The notes beneath the pieces were generated by a model, which did no database searches, had not been told where the DNA came from, and was given only the letters and a program-made list of their open reading frames with translations. From contig NZ_VCHX02000043.1 of NCBI RefSeq assembly GCF_005768555.2, positions 2,191 through 66,190 of the forward strand: DNA of 64,000 nucleotides. Reading direction: 5' to 3'. The DNA comes from Streptomyces sporangiiformans. GTDB lineage: Bacteria; Actinomycetota; Actinomycetes; Streptomycetales; Streptomycetaceae. Below, piece by piece: positions 15,766 to 23,916 of this stretch. Within the stretch, counting starts at the first letter, position 1, and the number at the start of each line of letters is the position of its first letter. The translations under genes were made by a program, and so were the position numbers.

Positions 15766-16568
15766 GTGATGTGACGGTTGACATCGAAGACGTGAAGGCC
15801 GACTCGGACCACGTGATGGTGGACGTCCACGGCGTCCACAAGAGCTTCGGCCCACTGGAGGTGCTGCGCGGCGTCGACCTCCGGGTCCGTGCCGGCGAGG
15901 TCACCGTGATCCTCGGCCCGTCCGGCTCCGGGAAGTCCACGCTGCTGCGCACCATCAACCACCTGGAGAAGGTCAACAGCGGCTGGATCAGCATCGACGG
16001 CGAGCTCATCGGCTACCGCCGCTCCGGCGGCAAGCTGCACGAGCTCAAGGAGAAGGACGTCCTGAAGCAGCGCACCCACATCGGGTTCGTCTTCCAGAAC
16101 TTCAACCTCTTCCCGCACCTCACCGTGCTGGAAAACCTCGTCGAGGCACCGGTCTCCGCGCTGCGCCGCCCGCGCGGGCCATCGGAGGAGAAGGCCCGCC
16201 GCCTCCTTGACCGGGTCGGGCTCGCCGAGAAGACCGACGCCTATCCCCGGCAGCTGTCCGGGGGTCAGCAGCAGCGCGTGGCCATCGCCCGCGCACTCGC
16301 CCTCGAACCCAAGGTGCTGCTCTTCGACGAGCCCACCTCGGCGCTCGACCCGGAGCTGGTCGGCGAAGTCCTCGATGTCATCAAGGACTTGGCCGGCACC
16401 GGAACCACCATGATCGTCGTGACCCATGAGATCGGCTTCGCCCGCGAGGTCGCCGACACCGTGGTGTTCATGGACGGCGGTGTCGTCGTGGAGCAGGGGC
16501 CGCCCGCGGCCGTACTGGACGCCCCGCGGCACGAGCGCACCCGCGCCTTCCTCTCCAAGGTCCTCTGA
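15762..16568 (+). CDS. Polar amino acid ABC transporter ATP-binding protein (GlnQ/TcyC-like)
   Basis: 268 residues. Walker [11 protein letters not shown]-loop [18 protein letters not shown], signature [19 protein letters not shown], Walker [14 protein letters not shown] and switch His VVTHEIGFA are all intact and of the amino-acid importer type. A 12-residue acidic N-terminal extension precedes the canonical start. ATG overlaps the permease stop by 4 bp. It drives import through the neighbouring permease. Confidence 0.93.
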   Translation: MSDVTVDIEDVKADSDHVMVDVHGVHKSFGPLEVLRGVDLRVRAGEVTVILGPSGSGKSTLLRTINHLEKVNSGWISIDGELIGYRRSGGKLHELKEKDVLKQRTHIGFVFQNFNLFPHLTVLENLVEAPVSALRRPRGPSEEKARRLLDRVGLAEKTDAYPRQLSGGQQQRVAIARALALEPKVLLFDEPTSALDPELVGEVLDVIKDLAGTGTTMIVVTHEIGFAREVADTVVFMDGGVVVEQGPPAAVLDAPRHERTRAFLSKVL

Positions 16569-16666
16569 CTCAAGGTCCCCTGACCCGAGGTCCTCTGACC
16601 CAAGGCCATGTGCCCCCCGGCCCCCCGCTCATCCCTTTTTCGCAAGCCCACGCAAGGAGTACGACC

Positions 16667-17650
16667 GTGTCCATCAACCTCGCCCGCCGATCCACCGCAG
16701 TCGCGCTGGGACTCGTCTCCGCCCTCGTCCTCGCCGCCTGCAGCAACCCCTCCGACGGCGGAACCACCGAGGTCGCGGACAAGACCGGCGTCCGCACGAA
16801 GATCAACCTGAGCCCGGACCAGAACCGCATCACCACCGCCAAGGTCGACTCCATCGCCGCCGAGGTCCCGGCGAGGATCCGCAAGAGAGGAACGCTCGAA
16901 CTCGTCTCCTCGTCCGGCTCCGCCGCGCCGTTGACCTTCTACGCCACCGACAACAAGACCATCATCGGCGTGGAGCCCGACCTCGCCCACCTGGTCGCCG
17001 ATGTGCTCGGCCTCAAGCCGCACATCAACACGGTCTCCTGGGAGAACATCTTCGTCGGTCTCGACAGCGCCAAGTACGACGCCGGCCTCAGCAACATCAC
17101 CGTCACCGAGGAGCGCAAGGAGAAGTACGACTTCGCCACCTACCGCGAGGACAACCTGGCCTTCGAGGCGAAGAAGGGCAGCGGCCTGAAGGTCACCGGG
17201 CCCAAGGACGTGGCGGGCAGGACCGTCGCCGTGGGCAGCGGCACCAACCAGGAGAAGCTGCTCGTGGAGTGGAGCAAGGAGAACGAGAAGGCCGGCCGGA
17301 AGCCGTTGGACATCAAGTACTACCAGAAGGACAGCGACACCTACCTCGCTCTCCAGTCCGGCCGGATCGACCTCTACCTGGGCCCCAACCCGACCGCCGC
17401 CTACCACGCGGCCACCACCGGGCAGACGCAGATCGTCGGTACGTACTCCGGTGCCGGCGCCACCCTGCAGGGCCTCATCGCGGCCACCACCAAGAAGGAC
17501 AGCGGCCTGGTCAAGCCGCTCGCCGACGCGCTCGACGAGATCATCGAGAACGGCACGTACGCCAAGGTGCTGAAGCGCTGGGGCCTGTCCAACGAGGCCG
17601 TGACCAAGTCGGAGATCAACCCGCCCGGCCTGCCCAAGACCAACAAGTAG
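16667..17650 (+). CDS. Amino acid ABC transporter substrate-binding lipoprotein
   Basis: 327 residues from the GTG at 16667 (AAGGAG upstream). Signal peptide with lipobox LAAC, then a type II binding-protein fold: GTLELVSSSGSAAPLTFYAT, TIIGVEPDLAHLVADVLG, and NIFVGLDSAKYDAGLSNITV with TEERKEKYDFATY. It is the last transporter gene after the permease and ATPase. Ligand is not identifiable, but the sulfur context favours cystine, N-acetylcysteine derivatives or S-alkylcysteines. Confidence 0.9.
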   Translation: MSINLARRSTAVALGLVSALVLAACSNPSDGGTTEVADKTGVRTKINLSPDQNRITTAKVDSIAAEVPARIRKRGTLELVSSSGSAAPLTFYATDNKTIIGVEPDLAHLVADVLGLKPHINTVSWENIFVGLDSAKYDAGLSNITVTEERKEKYDFATYREDNLAFEAKKGSGLKVTGPKDVAGRTVAVGSGTNQEKLLVEWSKENEKAGRKPLDIKYYQKDSDTYLALQSGRIDLYLGPNPTAAYHAATTGQTQIVGTYSGAGATLQGLIAATTKKDSGLVKPLADALDEIIENGTYAKVLKRWGLSNEAVTKSEINPPGLPKTNK

Positions 17651-17726
17651 CCGTCGTAGAGGCGGGGCCCGAGTGCGTGGTCCCGCACCCGTCCCACGAA
17701 AACCTCATGCTCCCGAAGGGTCCGCC

Positions 17727-18284
17727 ATGGCCACCGTCCTGTCCGTTTCCGGAAGTCCGTCCGTCAACTCCCGCACCGCCCGTCTGGTGCGCCACCTGGA
17801 CCTGCGGCTCACCGCCGAGGGACACGAGGTGCTCCCCCTGGACGTCCGCACCATCCCCGCCGAGGCGCTGCTCGGCGCCGACTTCCGGCACCCGGCGATC
17901 GTCGAGGCGACCGAGCTGTTCGCCCGCGCCGACGGGGTCGTGATCGGCACACCCGTCTACAAGGCCGCGTACTCGGGACTGCTGAAGGCATTGCTCGATC
18001 TGCTGCCCCAGTACGCGCTGGAGGGAAAGACCGTGCTGCCGCTGGCGACCGGCGGGACCACGGCGCACGTCCTGGCGATCGACTACGCGCTGCGCCCGGT
18101 TCTCAGCTCCATGGGCGCCGCGCACATCGTCCAGGGCTGGTTCACGCTCGACAAGGACATCACGGTGGGCGACGACGGCACGCTGACCGTCGCGCCGGGC
18201 TCGGCCGAGGCCCTCGCCCAGGTCGTCGACCAGTTCTCCGTCGCCCTCGGCAGCCGTACGACCCTGCTGGCGGCCGCCGGATGA
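17727..18284 (+). CDS. ssuE: NAD(P)H-dependent FMN reductase (SsuE-like)
   Basis: 185 residues from ATG 17727 (GAAGGGTCC upstream). The flavodoxin-like fold is shown by VLSVSGSPSVNSRTARLVRH at the N-terminus and GVVIGTPVYKAAYSGLLKAL, the FMN-phosphate loop typical of SsuE/MsuE. PLATGGTTAHVLAIDYALRP follows. It supplies FMNH2 to the LLM monooxygenases encoded on either side and possibly to the SfnB-like enzyme. It lies 76 bp after the binding-protein gene on the same strand. Confidence 0.9.
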   Translation: MATVLSVSGSPSVNSRTARLVRHLDLRLTAEGHEVLPLDVRTIPAEALLGADFRHPAIVEATELFARADGVVIGTPVYKAAYSGLLKALLDLLPQYALEGKTVLPLATGGTTAHVLAIDYALRPVLSSMGAAHIVQGWFTLDKDITVGDDGTLTVAPGSAEALAQVVDQFSVALGSRTTLLAAAG

Positions 18285-18340
18285 GCACCGTGACCGTGAC
18301 CGTGATCGCCGCCGACGACGAACGAAAGGTGTGAACCTCC

Positions 18341-19501
18341 GTGAGCCTCACCTTCCACTGGTTCCTGCCCACCAACGGCGACAGCCGCCATGTCGTAGGC
18401 GGCGGCCACGGCACGCCGGTCACCGCGGCCGGCGGTGACCGGCCCCCGACGGTCGGCTATCTGAGCCAGATCGCCCGCGCGGCCGAGGACTTGGGGTTCG
18501 TCGGCGCGCTGACCCCCACCGGAGCCTGGTGCGAGGACGCCTGGCTGACCACGGCCATGGTCAGCCAGAACACCGAGCGGCTGAAGTTCCTGGTCGCCTT
18601 CAGGCCCGGCTTCGTCTCACCCACCCTCGCCGCGCAGATGGCCTCCACCTTCCAGCGGCAGACCGGCGGCCGGCTGCTCCTCAACGTGGTCACGGGAGGG
18701 GAGAGTCACGAGCAGCGCGCCTACGGCGACTTCCTCGACAAGGACGCCCGCTACGCCCGCACGGGCGAGTTCCTCCAGGTCGTCCGCGAGCTGTGGGACG
18801 GGGGGACGGTGGATCTGGCAGGCGAGCACCTTCAGGTCGAGGACGCGCGGCTCGCCCGGGTGCCCGACCCCGTGCCGGAGATCTACTTCGGTGGCTCCTC
18901 GCCCGTCGCTGGTGAGGTCGCCGCCCGCCACGCGGACGTCTATCTCACCTGGGGCGAGCCGCCCGCCGCCGTCGCCGAGAAGATCACCTGGATCCGGACC
19001 CTGGCCGAGAAGGAGGGGCGGAGCATCCGCTTCGGCATCCGCCTCCACGTCATCACACGCGACACCTCCGAGCAGGCCTGGGCCGAGGCGCAGCGGCTGC
19101 TCGACGGCTTCGACCCCGAGACCATCGCCGCGGTGCAGACCGGGCTGGCCCGCAGCGAGTCCGAGGGACAGCGGCGCATGCTCGCCCTGCACGGCGGCGG
19201 CATCCCCCAGGCTCCCGACTCCGTTCGAGCAGGGGGGACCCCCACCGGACTGGAGATCCACCCCAACCTCTGGGCCGGCATCGGACTGGTGCGCGGCGGA
19301 GCCGGCACGGCACTGGTCGGCAGTCACACCGAGGTCGCCGAACGGATCGCGGAGTATCACCGGCTCGGCATCGACGAGTTCGTGCTGTCTGGTTACCCCC
19401 ACCTCGAGGAGGCCTACTGGTTCGGAGAGGGAGTCCTGCCGCGCCTTGCGGCCCAGGGCCTGTGGACCCACCCGTCCTACGAGGCGGACCGGGTGGCGTA
19501 A
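18341..19501 (+). CDS. ssuD: FMNH2-dependent alkanesulfonate monooxygenase (SsuD-like)
   Basis: 386 residues, the size of SsuD (about 380). It begins MSLTFHWFLPTNGDSRHVVG, typical of SsuD (FWFLPTxGDxR). Other signatures are FVAFRPG-like KFLVAFRPGFVSPTLAAQMA, RLLLNVVTGGESHEQRAYGD and IYFGGSSPVAGEVAARHADV with YLTWGEP. Expected reaction: alkanesulfonate to aldehyde plus sulfite using FMNH2 from the reductase encoded just before. GTG start with AAAGG 12 nt upstream. It appears to end the plus-strand sulfur operon. Confidence 0.92.
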   Translation: MSLTFHWFLPTNGDSRHVVGGGHGTPVTAAGGDRPPTVGYLSQIARAAEDLGFVGALTPTGAWCEDAWLTTAMVSQNTERLKFLVAFRPGFVSPTLAAQMASTFQRQTGGRLLLNVVTGGESHEQRAYGDFLDKDARYARTGEFLQVVRELWDGGTVDLAGEHLQVEDARLARVPDPVPEIYFGGSSPVAGEVAARHADVYLTWGEPPAAVAEKITWIRTLAEKEGRSIRFGIRLHVITRDTSEQAWAEAQRLLDGFDPETIAAVQTGLARSESEGQRRMLALHGGGIPQAPDSVRAGGTPTGLEIHPNLWAGIGLVRGGAGTALVGSHTEVAERIAEYHRLGIDEFVLSGYPHLEEAYWFGEGVLPRLAAQGLWTHPSYEADRVA

Positions 19502-19586
19502 CTCCCGCTCTCATCAAGTGACCGCCGCGGCTCCGAGAACCAGAAGCAGGCCCCGGACGGTGCCACCGCCCAGCCCGGCTGCGGAG

Positions 19587-19805
19587 TCAGACGGCGCTGA
19601 CGAGGACGACGTGGACGGCGGTGCCGGCGCCGACGCTGAGGATGGTGCGGCGGCCGAAGGCGAGGTGGACGCCGATGGTGACGGCGACCGCGAGCAGGGC
19701 GTACGGCGTGGCGTGCGGGTCGGCGCTGACGGTGCCGTGCAGGGCGTCACGGCGAGGATCGCTGACGTTCCTCAGCACGCGCGTCATGACCATCCCGCGC
19801 GTCAA
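19587..19805 (-). pseudogene. Probable AzlD-family remnant (branched-chain amino acid export subunit)
   Basis: The 72-residue frame starts near MTRVLRNV and ends with YALLAVAVTIGVHLAFGRRT followed by ILSVGAGTAVHVVLVSAV. This matches the last two membrane segments of AzlD (LLAxxVxxxxxxxxRRxxLSVxAGTxxxxxL). The N-terminal membrane segment is missing and the middle (SDPRRDALHG) looks scrambled; AzlD is normally about 100-110 residues. No AzlC partner is visible. I interpret it as a decayed gene. Confidence 0.45.
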
Positions 19806-19869
19806 GAACGTGACCTCGCACTTACGATGAAGATCGTCAAGCCGGCGCCGTAACCACGGGCCCCGGTGC

Positions 19870-20718
19870 CTACCGCCCCAGGTTCTCGAACAGGACCATC
19901 CCGGCCGCCGTGTTCGACGCGGGCACGTGGTAGGTCTCGTGCACGCGGCGGATCCGGGGGCCCAGCGCGCCGCGCATGATCAGCCACATGATCAGCTCGA
20001 TGCCCTCGGACCCGGCCTCGCGGATGTACTCCTCGCGCGTCAGCGCGGCCAGCTTCTCGGGGGCGTGCTCGATCGCGTCCAGGTACATCCGGTCGAAGTC
20101 CTGGTTGATCAGTCCCGCGCGGGCGCCCGCGAGCTGGTGCGACATGCCGCCGGTGCCGAAGACGGCGACCTTGAGGTCCTCGGGGAAGGACCGGATGGCC
20201 TCGCCGAGCGCGCGGCCGAGGGCCAGGCACCGCGCGGCGGTCGGCTGCGGATACTGGATGACGTTCACCAGGAGGGGAACGACCGCGCACGGCCAGCTCT
20301 CCCCGGGGTCGGGGCAGTACACCGACAGCGGCACGGTCAGACCGTGGTCGACGTCGAGCTCCTGATACACCGTCATGTCGAACGAGGCGTCGACCAGACT
20401 CCCGACGAGGTGGTCGGAGAACTCCGGGGCGCCGGTGACCACCGGAACGGGGCGGCTGCCCCACCCCTCGTCGGCCACTCGGTACGACGGGGCCGTCCCG
20501 AGCGCGAAGGTCGGGGTGACGCTCATGTCCAGGGCGTTGGCGTGGTCGTTGTAGATGACGACCGCGACATCGGGGGTGTGCCGGGCCATCCACGCACGCG
20601 CAGGCGCGTACCCGTCGAACAGCGGCCTCCAGTACGGGTCCTCGGTCTTCCCGTGGTCCATGGCCGCACCGATCGACGGTACATGTGAGGTGGCCAGACC
20701 CCAGATCACCTCAGCCAA
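19870..20718 (-). CDS. ligB: Class III extradiol dioxygenase beta subunit (LigB-like)
   Basis: 282 residues. The LigB fold is shown by VIWGLATSHVPSIGAAMDHG with the first iron-ligand His, VVIYNDHANALDMSV with the second, and GTGGMSHQLAGARAGLINQD with the catalytic His region. A Glu near residue 245 (SEGIELIMWLIMRGAL) fits the third ligand. Known reaction: meta-cleavage (4,5-position) of protocatechuate, gallate or similar catechols with Fe(II). The start used is TTG 20718, matching the MAE(V/I)xWG beginning of relatives; a GTG three codons later is possible. It overlaps the ligA stop by 8 bp. Confidence 0.88.
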   Translation of the reverse strand: MAEVIWGLATSHVPSIGAAMDHGKTEDPYWRPLFDGYAPARAWMARHTPDVAVVIYNDHANALDMSVTPTFALGTAPSYRVADEGWGSRPVPVVTGAPEFSDHLVGSLVDASFDMTVYQELDVDHGLTVPLSVYCPDPGESWPCAVVPLLVNVIQYPQPTAARCLALGRALGEAIRSFPEDLKVAVFGTGGMSHQLAGARAGLINQDFDRMYLDAIEHAPEKLAALTREEYIREAGSEGIELIMWLIMRGALGPRIRRVHETYHVPASNTAAGMVLFENLGR

Positions 20719-21067
20719 AGCTCCGCCCTCCCGCTCTGAGTGCTTCCGCGAACTCCTCGGTGGTCATACCGGTGAACACACCGCCGAGGTACTGCATGGA
20801 CTTCTCGTCGACCATGGCGAGCTTGAACACGTAGAAGATGGAGCCGCCCAGATCCATCATCCGCGTCCAGTCCCGACTCAGAACGGCGTCCCGCTGCTGC
20901 GCGTCGAGCCCGTACACATCGCAGTACGCGGCTTCGTCGGCCTTGAACCTCTCGCGGTTCTCGGCGTCCTTGAGGGACCCGCAGAGCCGGTTCAGCGCTC
21001 GGCCGCGACGGCTCTCGGCGGCGTCGAAGACGTAGGTGCCGGGGACCTGGGGTGTGCTGCTGGACAT
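20711..21067 (-). CDS. ligA: Extradiol dioxygenase alpha subunit (LigA-like)
   Basis: 118 residues, all-helical small subunit. Motifs VPGTYVFDAAESRRGRALNR, then YGLDAQQRDAVLSRDWTRMM and LGGSIFYVFKLAMVD match LigA, the lid subunit covering the LigB active site; QYLGGVFTGMTTEEFAEALR is the C-terminus. ATG at 21067 follows GGAGAGGAACAGC. It is directly upstream of and overlaps ligB, as in the heterodimeric protocatechuate 4,5-dioxygenase. Confidence 0.88.
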   Translation of the reverse strand: MSSSTPQVPGTYVFDAAESRRGRALNRLCGSLKDAENRERFKADEAAYCDVYGLDAQQRDAVLSRDWTRMMDLGGSIFYVFKLAMVDEKSMQYLGGVFTGMTTEEFAEALRAGGRSFG

Positions 21068-21099
21068 GCTGTTCCTCTCCTCTCCCGTGTTCGCGCCGG

Positions 21100-21843
21100 T
21101 CAGTGAAGGAGTCCGCCGCCGTCGCAGACGAAGGTCTGTCCGGTGACCATGACCGCGTCGGGGGACGCGATAAAGGAGACGAGCCCCGCGAAGTGCTCCG
21201 GGGTGACGAACTCCTTGATCGCCTGTTGGCGCATGGTCGCGGCGAACACCTCGTCGCCGGAGTGCGCCCGGGTGCCCGGGGTGGCGACCTGCGCGGGCGC
21301 CACCGCGTTGACCGTGATCCGGTGCTCGCCCAGTTCGCGCGCCATCACCCGGGTCATGCCGATGAGCGCGCCCTTGCCGGCCACGTAGGCGATCTGGCCC
21401 GGCGATCCCGTGAAGAAGGTGCGGGACGCGACATTGACCACCCGCCCGCGGTACGGGCTCTTGCGCAGCCACGGCACGCAGGCCTGCACCATGAGCAGCG
21501 GGCCGACGGCGTTGACGGCGAAGAAGCGGTGCAGTTCTTCCGGGGTTGTCTCGAGCAGCGGTGCCCGGCCGGAGAGCAGGCCGGCGTTGTTGACGAGGAC
21601 GTCGACCCCGCCGTATGCCTCGGCGATCTCGTGCACCGTACGGCGGGTCGCGGCCGGGTCGCTGATATCGCAATTCCAGGCTCGGGCGCCCGGAATCGAG
21701 CCCGTGCTGTCGGGTTCGGCGATGTCCAGTGCCGCGACCGTGAACCCGTCCGCGGCCAGTCGGCGGGCGATGGCGAGCCCGAGGCCGCCGGCGGCGCCGG
21801 TGACCACCGCGACGCGCGGGCTCGTCTCGTCCGGTCCGGTCAT
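21100..21843 (-). CDS. Short-chain dehydrogenase/reductase in the aromatic operon
   Basis: 247 residues. Classical SDR: nucleotide loop TGAAGGLGLAIA, NNAG at NNAGLLSGRAPL, catalytic Ser in NVASRTFF and YVAGK as the Tyr/Lys pair; the C-terminus GQTFVCDGGG is standard. Asp in LDIAEPDS after the second strand favours NAD(H). ATG 21843 overlaps the stop of the CatC-like gene. It could oxidise a cis-dihydrodiol or an alcohol intermediate upstream of ring cleavage. Note that LigC, the usual aldehyde dehydrogenase of the 4,5-pathway, is from a different family. Confidence 0.88.
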   Translation of the reverse strand: MTGPDETSPRVAVVTGAAGGLGLAIARRLAADGFTVAALDIAEPDSTGSIPGARAWNCDISDPAATRRTVHEIAEAYGGVDVLVNNAGLLSGRAPLLETTPEELHRFFAVNAVGPLLMVQACVPWLRKSPYRGRVVNVASRTFFTGSPGQIAYVAGKGALIGMTRVMARELGEHRITVNAVAPAQVATPGTRAHSGDEVFAATMRQQAIKEFVTPEHFAGLVSFIASPDAVMVTGQTFVCDGGGLLH

Positions 21844-22121
21844 GGCGCCTTCTCCTGCGGATGGGTGGCCAGCGCCTCCACGGTGATGTCCATCCACTTC
21901 CACATCGGCAGGGAGACGAGGGCGTCATGCAGCTCCGCCGGGTCGGCCGCCTCGTACAGACCGATGGTGGCGTTGCGGCCGGGAACCCGCCACAGCCGCT
22001 TGAGGATGCCCGCCTCGCGGAGCTGCACAGCTCGTGCCCGCTCGCGCATGCGCAGGTCCTCGCTGACGTCGAAGGGAGTGTCCGGGGGCAGGGTGTTCTC
22101 TGTGCGGACGAGGAATTCCAT
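21840..22121 (-). CDS. Muconolactone delta-isomerase-like protein (CatC family)
   Basis: 93 residues, the length of CatC (about 96). MEFLVRTENTLPPDT, then RMRERARAVQLREAGILKRL, WRVPGRNATIGLYEAADPAE and LHDALVSLPMWKWMDITVEA follow the muconolactone isomerase pattern closely. CatC normally belongs to the ortho-cleavage (3-oxoadipate) route, yet this operon encodes a meta-cleavage dioxygenase. The protein may therefore isomerise or bind another lactone or unsaturated acid. Start chosen at ATG 22121, preceded by GGGACGCCCGCA. Confidence 0.8.
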   Translation of the reverse strand: MEFLVRTENTLPPDTPFDVSEDLRMRERARAVQLREAGILKRLWRVPGRNATIGLYEAADPAELHDALVSLPMWKWMDITVEALATHPQEKAP

Positions 22122-22140
22122 TGCGGGCGTCCCTTCAGGG

Positions 22141-22848
22141 TCAGGCTGCGGCGATCCCCAGCAGCAGTTCGGCCAGCGCACCGGGGGCGGTGACCATGGC
22201 TTCGTGTCCGGTGGCGATCTCGTGGACGGGCCAGCCGCGGGCGGCGGCCCGCTCGGCGTGCGGGGTGAACACCCGCATCCAGTCGGTGCATTCGATGAAG
22301 ACACCGGGAACCTGGTCCACCTTGCCGGTGAGCCGCAGCGGCTCGGTGTAGGTGAGCCACGGATGCGGGGTGAGGCGGGGGGCGAGCCAGTCGAGGTCCG
22401 CCGGTTCCTCGACTCCCAGGACGCTCAGCGAGCGCACCGGAATGAGCCAGCCGAAACCGAGTCCTGACACGGACTCCCGGTAGTGCCCGGCGACGGTCGG
22501 GGGAAGCAGATCGATCGCCGCGTCACCGTCGCCGCCGACGAAGGCGTCGAGGTGGACCCGCTTCGCCACCCGGTCCGGGACGCGGTCCGCGACTCCGGTG
22601 ACGACCTGGCCGGCGTAACTGTGGCCGACGAGCACGACATCCCGCGCGTCGTGGGCCTCGATCAGTGCCACGACGTCCTCGACGTGCGTGCTGAGCCCCA
22701 CCTGTGGACTGAGCAGATGGGCGCGGTCACTCACCCCGGTCAACGTCGGTGTGTGCACTTCGTGCCCGGCCGCGCGCAGCAGCGGTGTCACGCGCTGCCA
22801 CACCCAGCCGCCGTGCCAGGCTCCGTGCAGCAGGACGAAGACGCTCAT
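22141..22848 (-). CDS. Alpha/beta hydrolase (EstC/salicylate-esterase-like)
   Basis: 235 residues. N-terminal oxyanion region FVLLHGAWHGGWVWQ, nucleophile elbow GHSYAG, and catalytic His in IATGHEAMVTAPGALAELL. The HGAWHGGWxW start is characteristic of plant hydroxynitrile-lyase/methylesterase-like and pyrethroid-hydrolase-like proteins. In the operon it may hydrolyse an aromatic ester or a ring-cleavage product. ATG overlaps the stop of the Rieske gene. Confidence 0.85.
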   Translation of the reverse strand: MSVFVLLHGAWHGGWVWQRVTPLLRAAGHEVHTPTLTGVSDRAHLLSPQVGLSTHVEDVVALIEAHDARDVVLVGHSYAGQVVTGVADRVPDRVAKRVHLDAFVGGDGDAAIDLLPPTVAGHYRESVSGLGFGWLIPVRSLSVLGVEEPADLDWLAPRLTPHPWLTYTEPLRLTGKVDQVPGVFIECTDWMRVFTPHAERAAARGWPVHEIATGHEAMVTAPGALAELLLGIAAA

Positions 22849-23888
22849 ACGGACGCCCCCGTGCGGCGCGTGCCGTCGCTCTGCTGTTCACGGGCGAGCA
22901 TCTTGGCCACCGCGCGGCGTCCGCGCAGTGCGGCGAGGTCGGACCTGATGCTGGACTCGGCGATGCCGCCCGGGTCGGTGGCGTACATGATCTCCTGCGC
23001 CTCCAGGGCGTCGACGTCCTCCTGCATCACGGCGAGCTGCTGCTCGTGCTGGAACTTCGTGAGCTCCTGGTCGTCGATGAGGTAGTCGCGCCCCAGCGCG
23101 TAGAAGTCGTGGGTCTCGTTGCCGCGCCCCGGCGTCATCCCGTACAGCACCTTCATGTGGAAGCCCTCCGGTTCCTCGGTGCCGGTGGCCGCGACCCGGA
23201 TGTTGAGGATGAAGATGCCCGGCGGGTAGAAGTCACCGTCCTGCCAGCGGTCCACCGGAGAGGTCAGCCCGCAGGACTTCTCGTAGAACGGAGGTGCCTC
23301 GATGCCGATCATGCGTCGGCTGAAACCGACCCGGTCACCGTCCACGGTCACGTCGATCGGGGTCGCGGCGACGGCGGCGTTGCCGATGCTCGTGGGGTGC
23401 AGGAACGTCTCGTGGGTGAGGTCGAGCAGGTTCTCGAGCAGCAGCATGTGCCGCGCCTTCAGCGGGACGACGCCGTGGACATGGGTCCACTGAGGGTCGC
23501 TCAGCCACGAGGTGTCGGGCAGCAGGCTCTCGTCGGCCAGTTCGGGGTCTCCGGGCCAGATCCAGATGGCGCCGTCCCGCTCGACCAGGGGGAAGCGGCG
23601 CAGCGCGGCCTTGGGCCGGTCGGCCTGCTCGGCGACCCCGACGCACATGCCCCGGCCGTCGAAGCGGTAGCCGTGGTAGTCGCACTGGAGGGTGCCGTCG
23701 TCGTCCAAGTGGCCAAGGGACAGCGGGTACTTGCGGTGGGGGCAGCGGTCCTCGACCGCGGTGATTGTGTGGTCGGGCAGGCGGTAGAAGCAGACCGGGA
23801 CGTCCGTGATCCAGCGCTGCTTGAGCGTCCGGCCGATTTCGTCGGACCAGGCTCCCAGGTACCAGCCGTTGCGCACATGCGATGTCAT
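22845..23888 (-). CDS. Rieske non-haem iron oxygenase (vanillate/phthalate demethylase type)
   Basis: 347 residues. Rieske [2Fe-2S] ligands are in DRCPHRKYPLSLG and LQCDYHGYRFDG. The mononuclear iron site is in ENLLDLTHETFLHPTSIG (N-x2-D-x2-H-x4-H), with a later Asp in the C-terminal third. VanA, LigX and TsaM are in this class and carry out O-demethylation or hydroxylation. The separate reductase is encoded immediately upstream in transcription order. A methoxylated or carboxylated aromatic acid that yields a catechol for LigAB is a sensible substrate class, by inference. Confidence 0.9.
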   Translation of the reverse strand: MTSHVRNGWYLGAWSDEIGRTLKQRWITDVPVCFYRLPDHTITAVEDRCPHRKYPLSLGHLDDDGTLQCDYHGYRFDGRGMCVGVAEQADRPKAALRRFPLVERDGAIWIWPGDPELADESLLPDTSWLSDPQWTHVHGVVPLKARHMLLLENLLDLTHETFLHPTSIGNAAVAATPIDVTVDGDRVGFSRRMIGIEAPPFYEKSCGLTSPVDRWQDGDFYPPGIFILNIRVAATGTEEPEGFHMKVLYGMTPGRGNETHDFYALGRDYLIDDQELTKFQHEQQLAVMQEDVDALEAQEIMYATDPGGIAESSIRSDLAALRGRRAVAKMLAREQQSDGTRRTGASV

Positions 23889-23916
23889 GGCAGGTCCTTC
23901 CTTCGGTGACAGGGCA

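Noticed and set aside
18617..19471. 284-codon minus-strand open frame opposite ssuD
   Set aside because: Mirror of the SsuD codon pattern, no recognisable domain; the SsuD reading is unequivocal.
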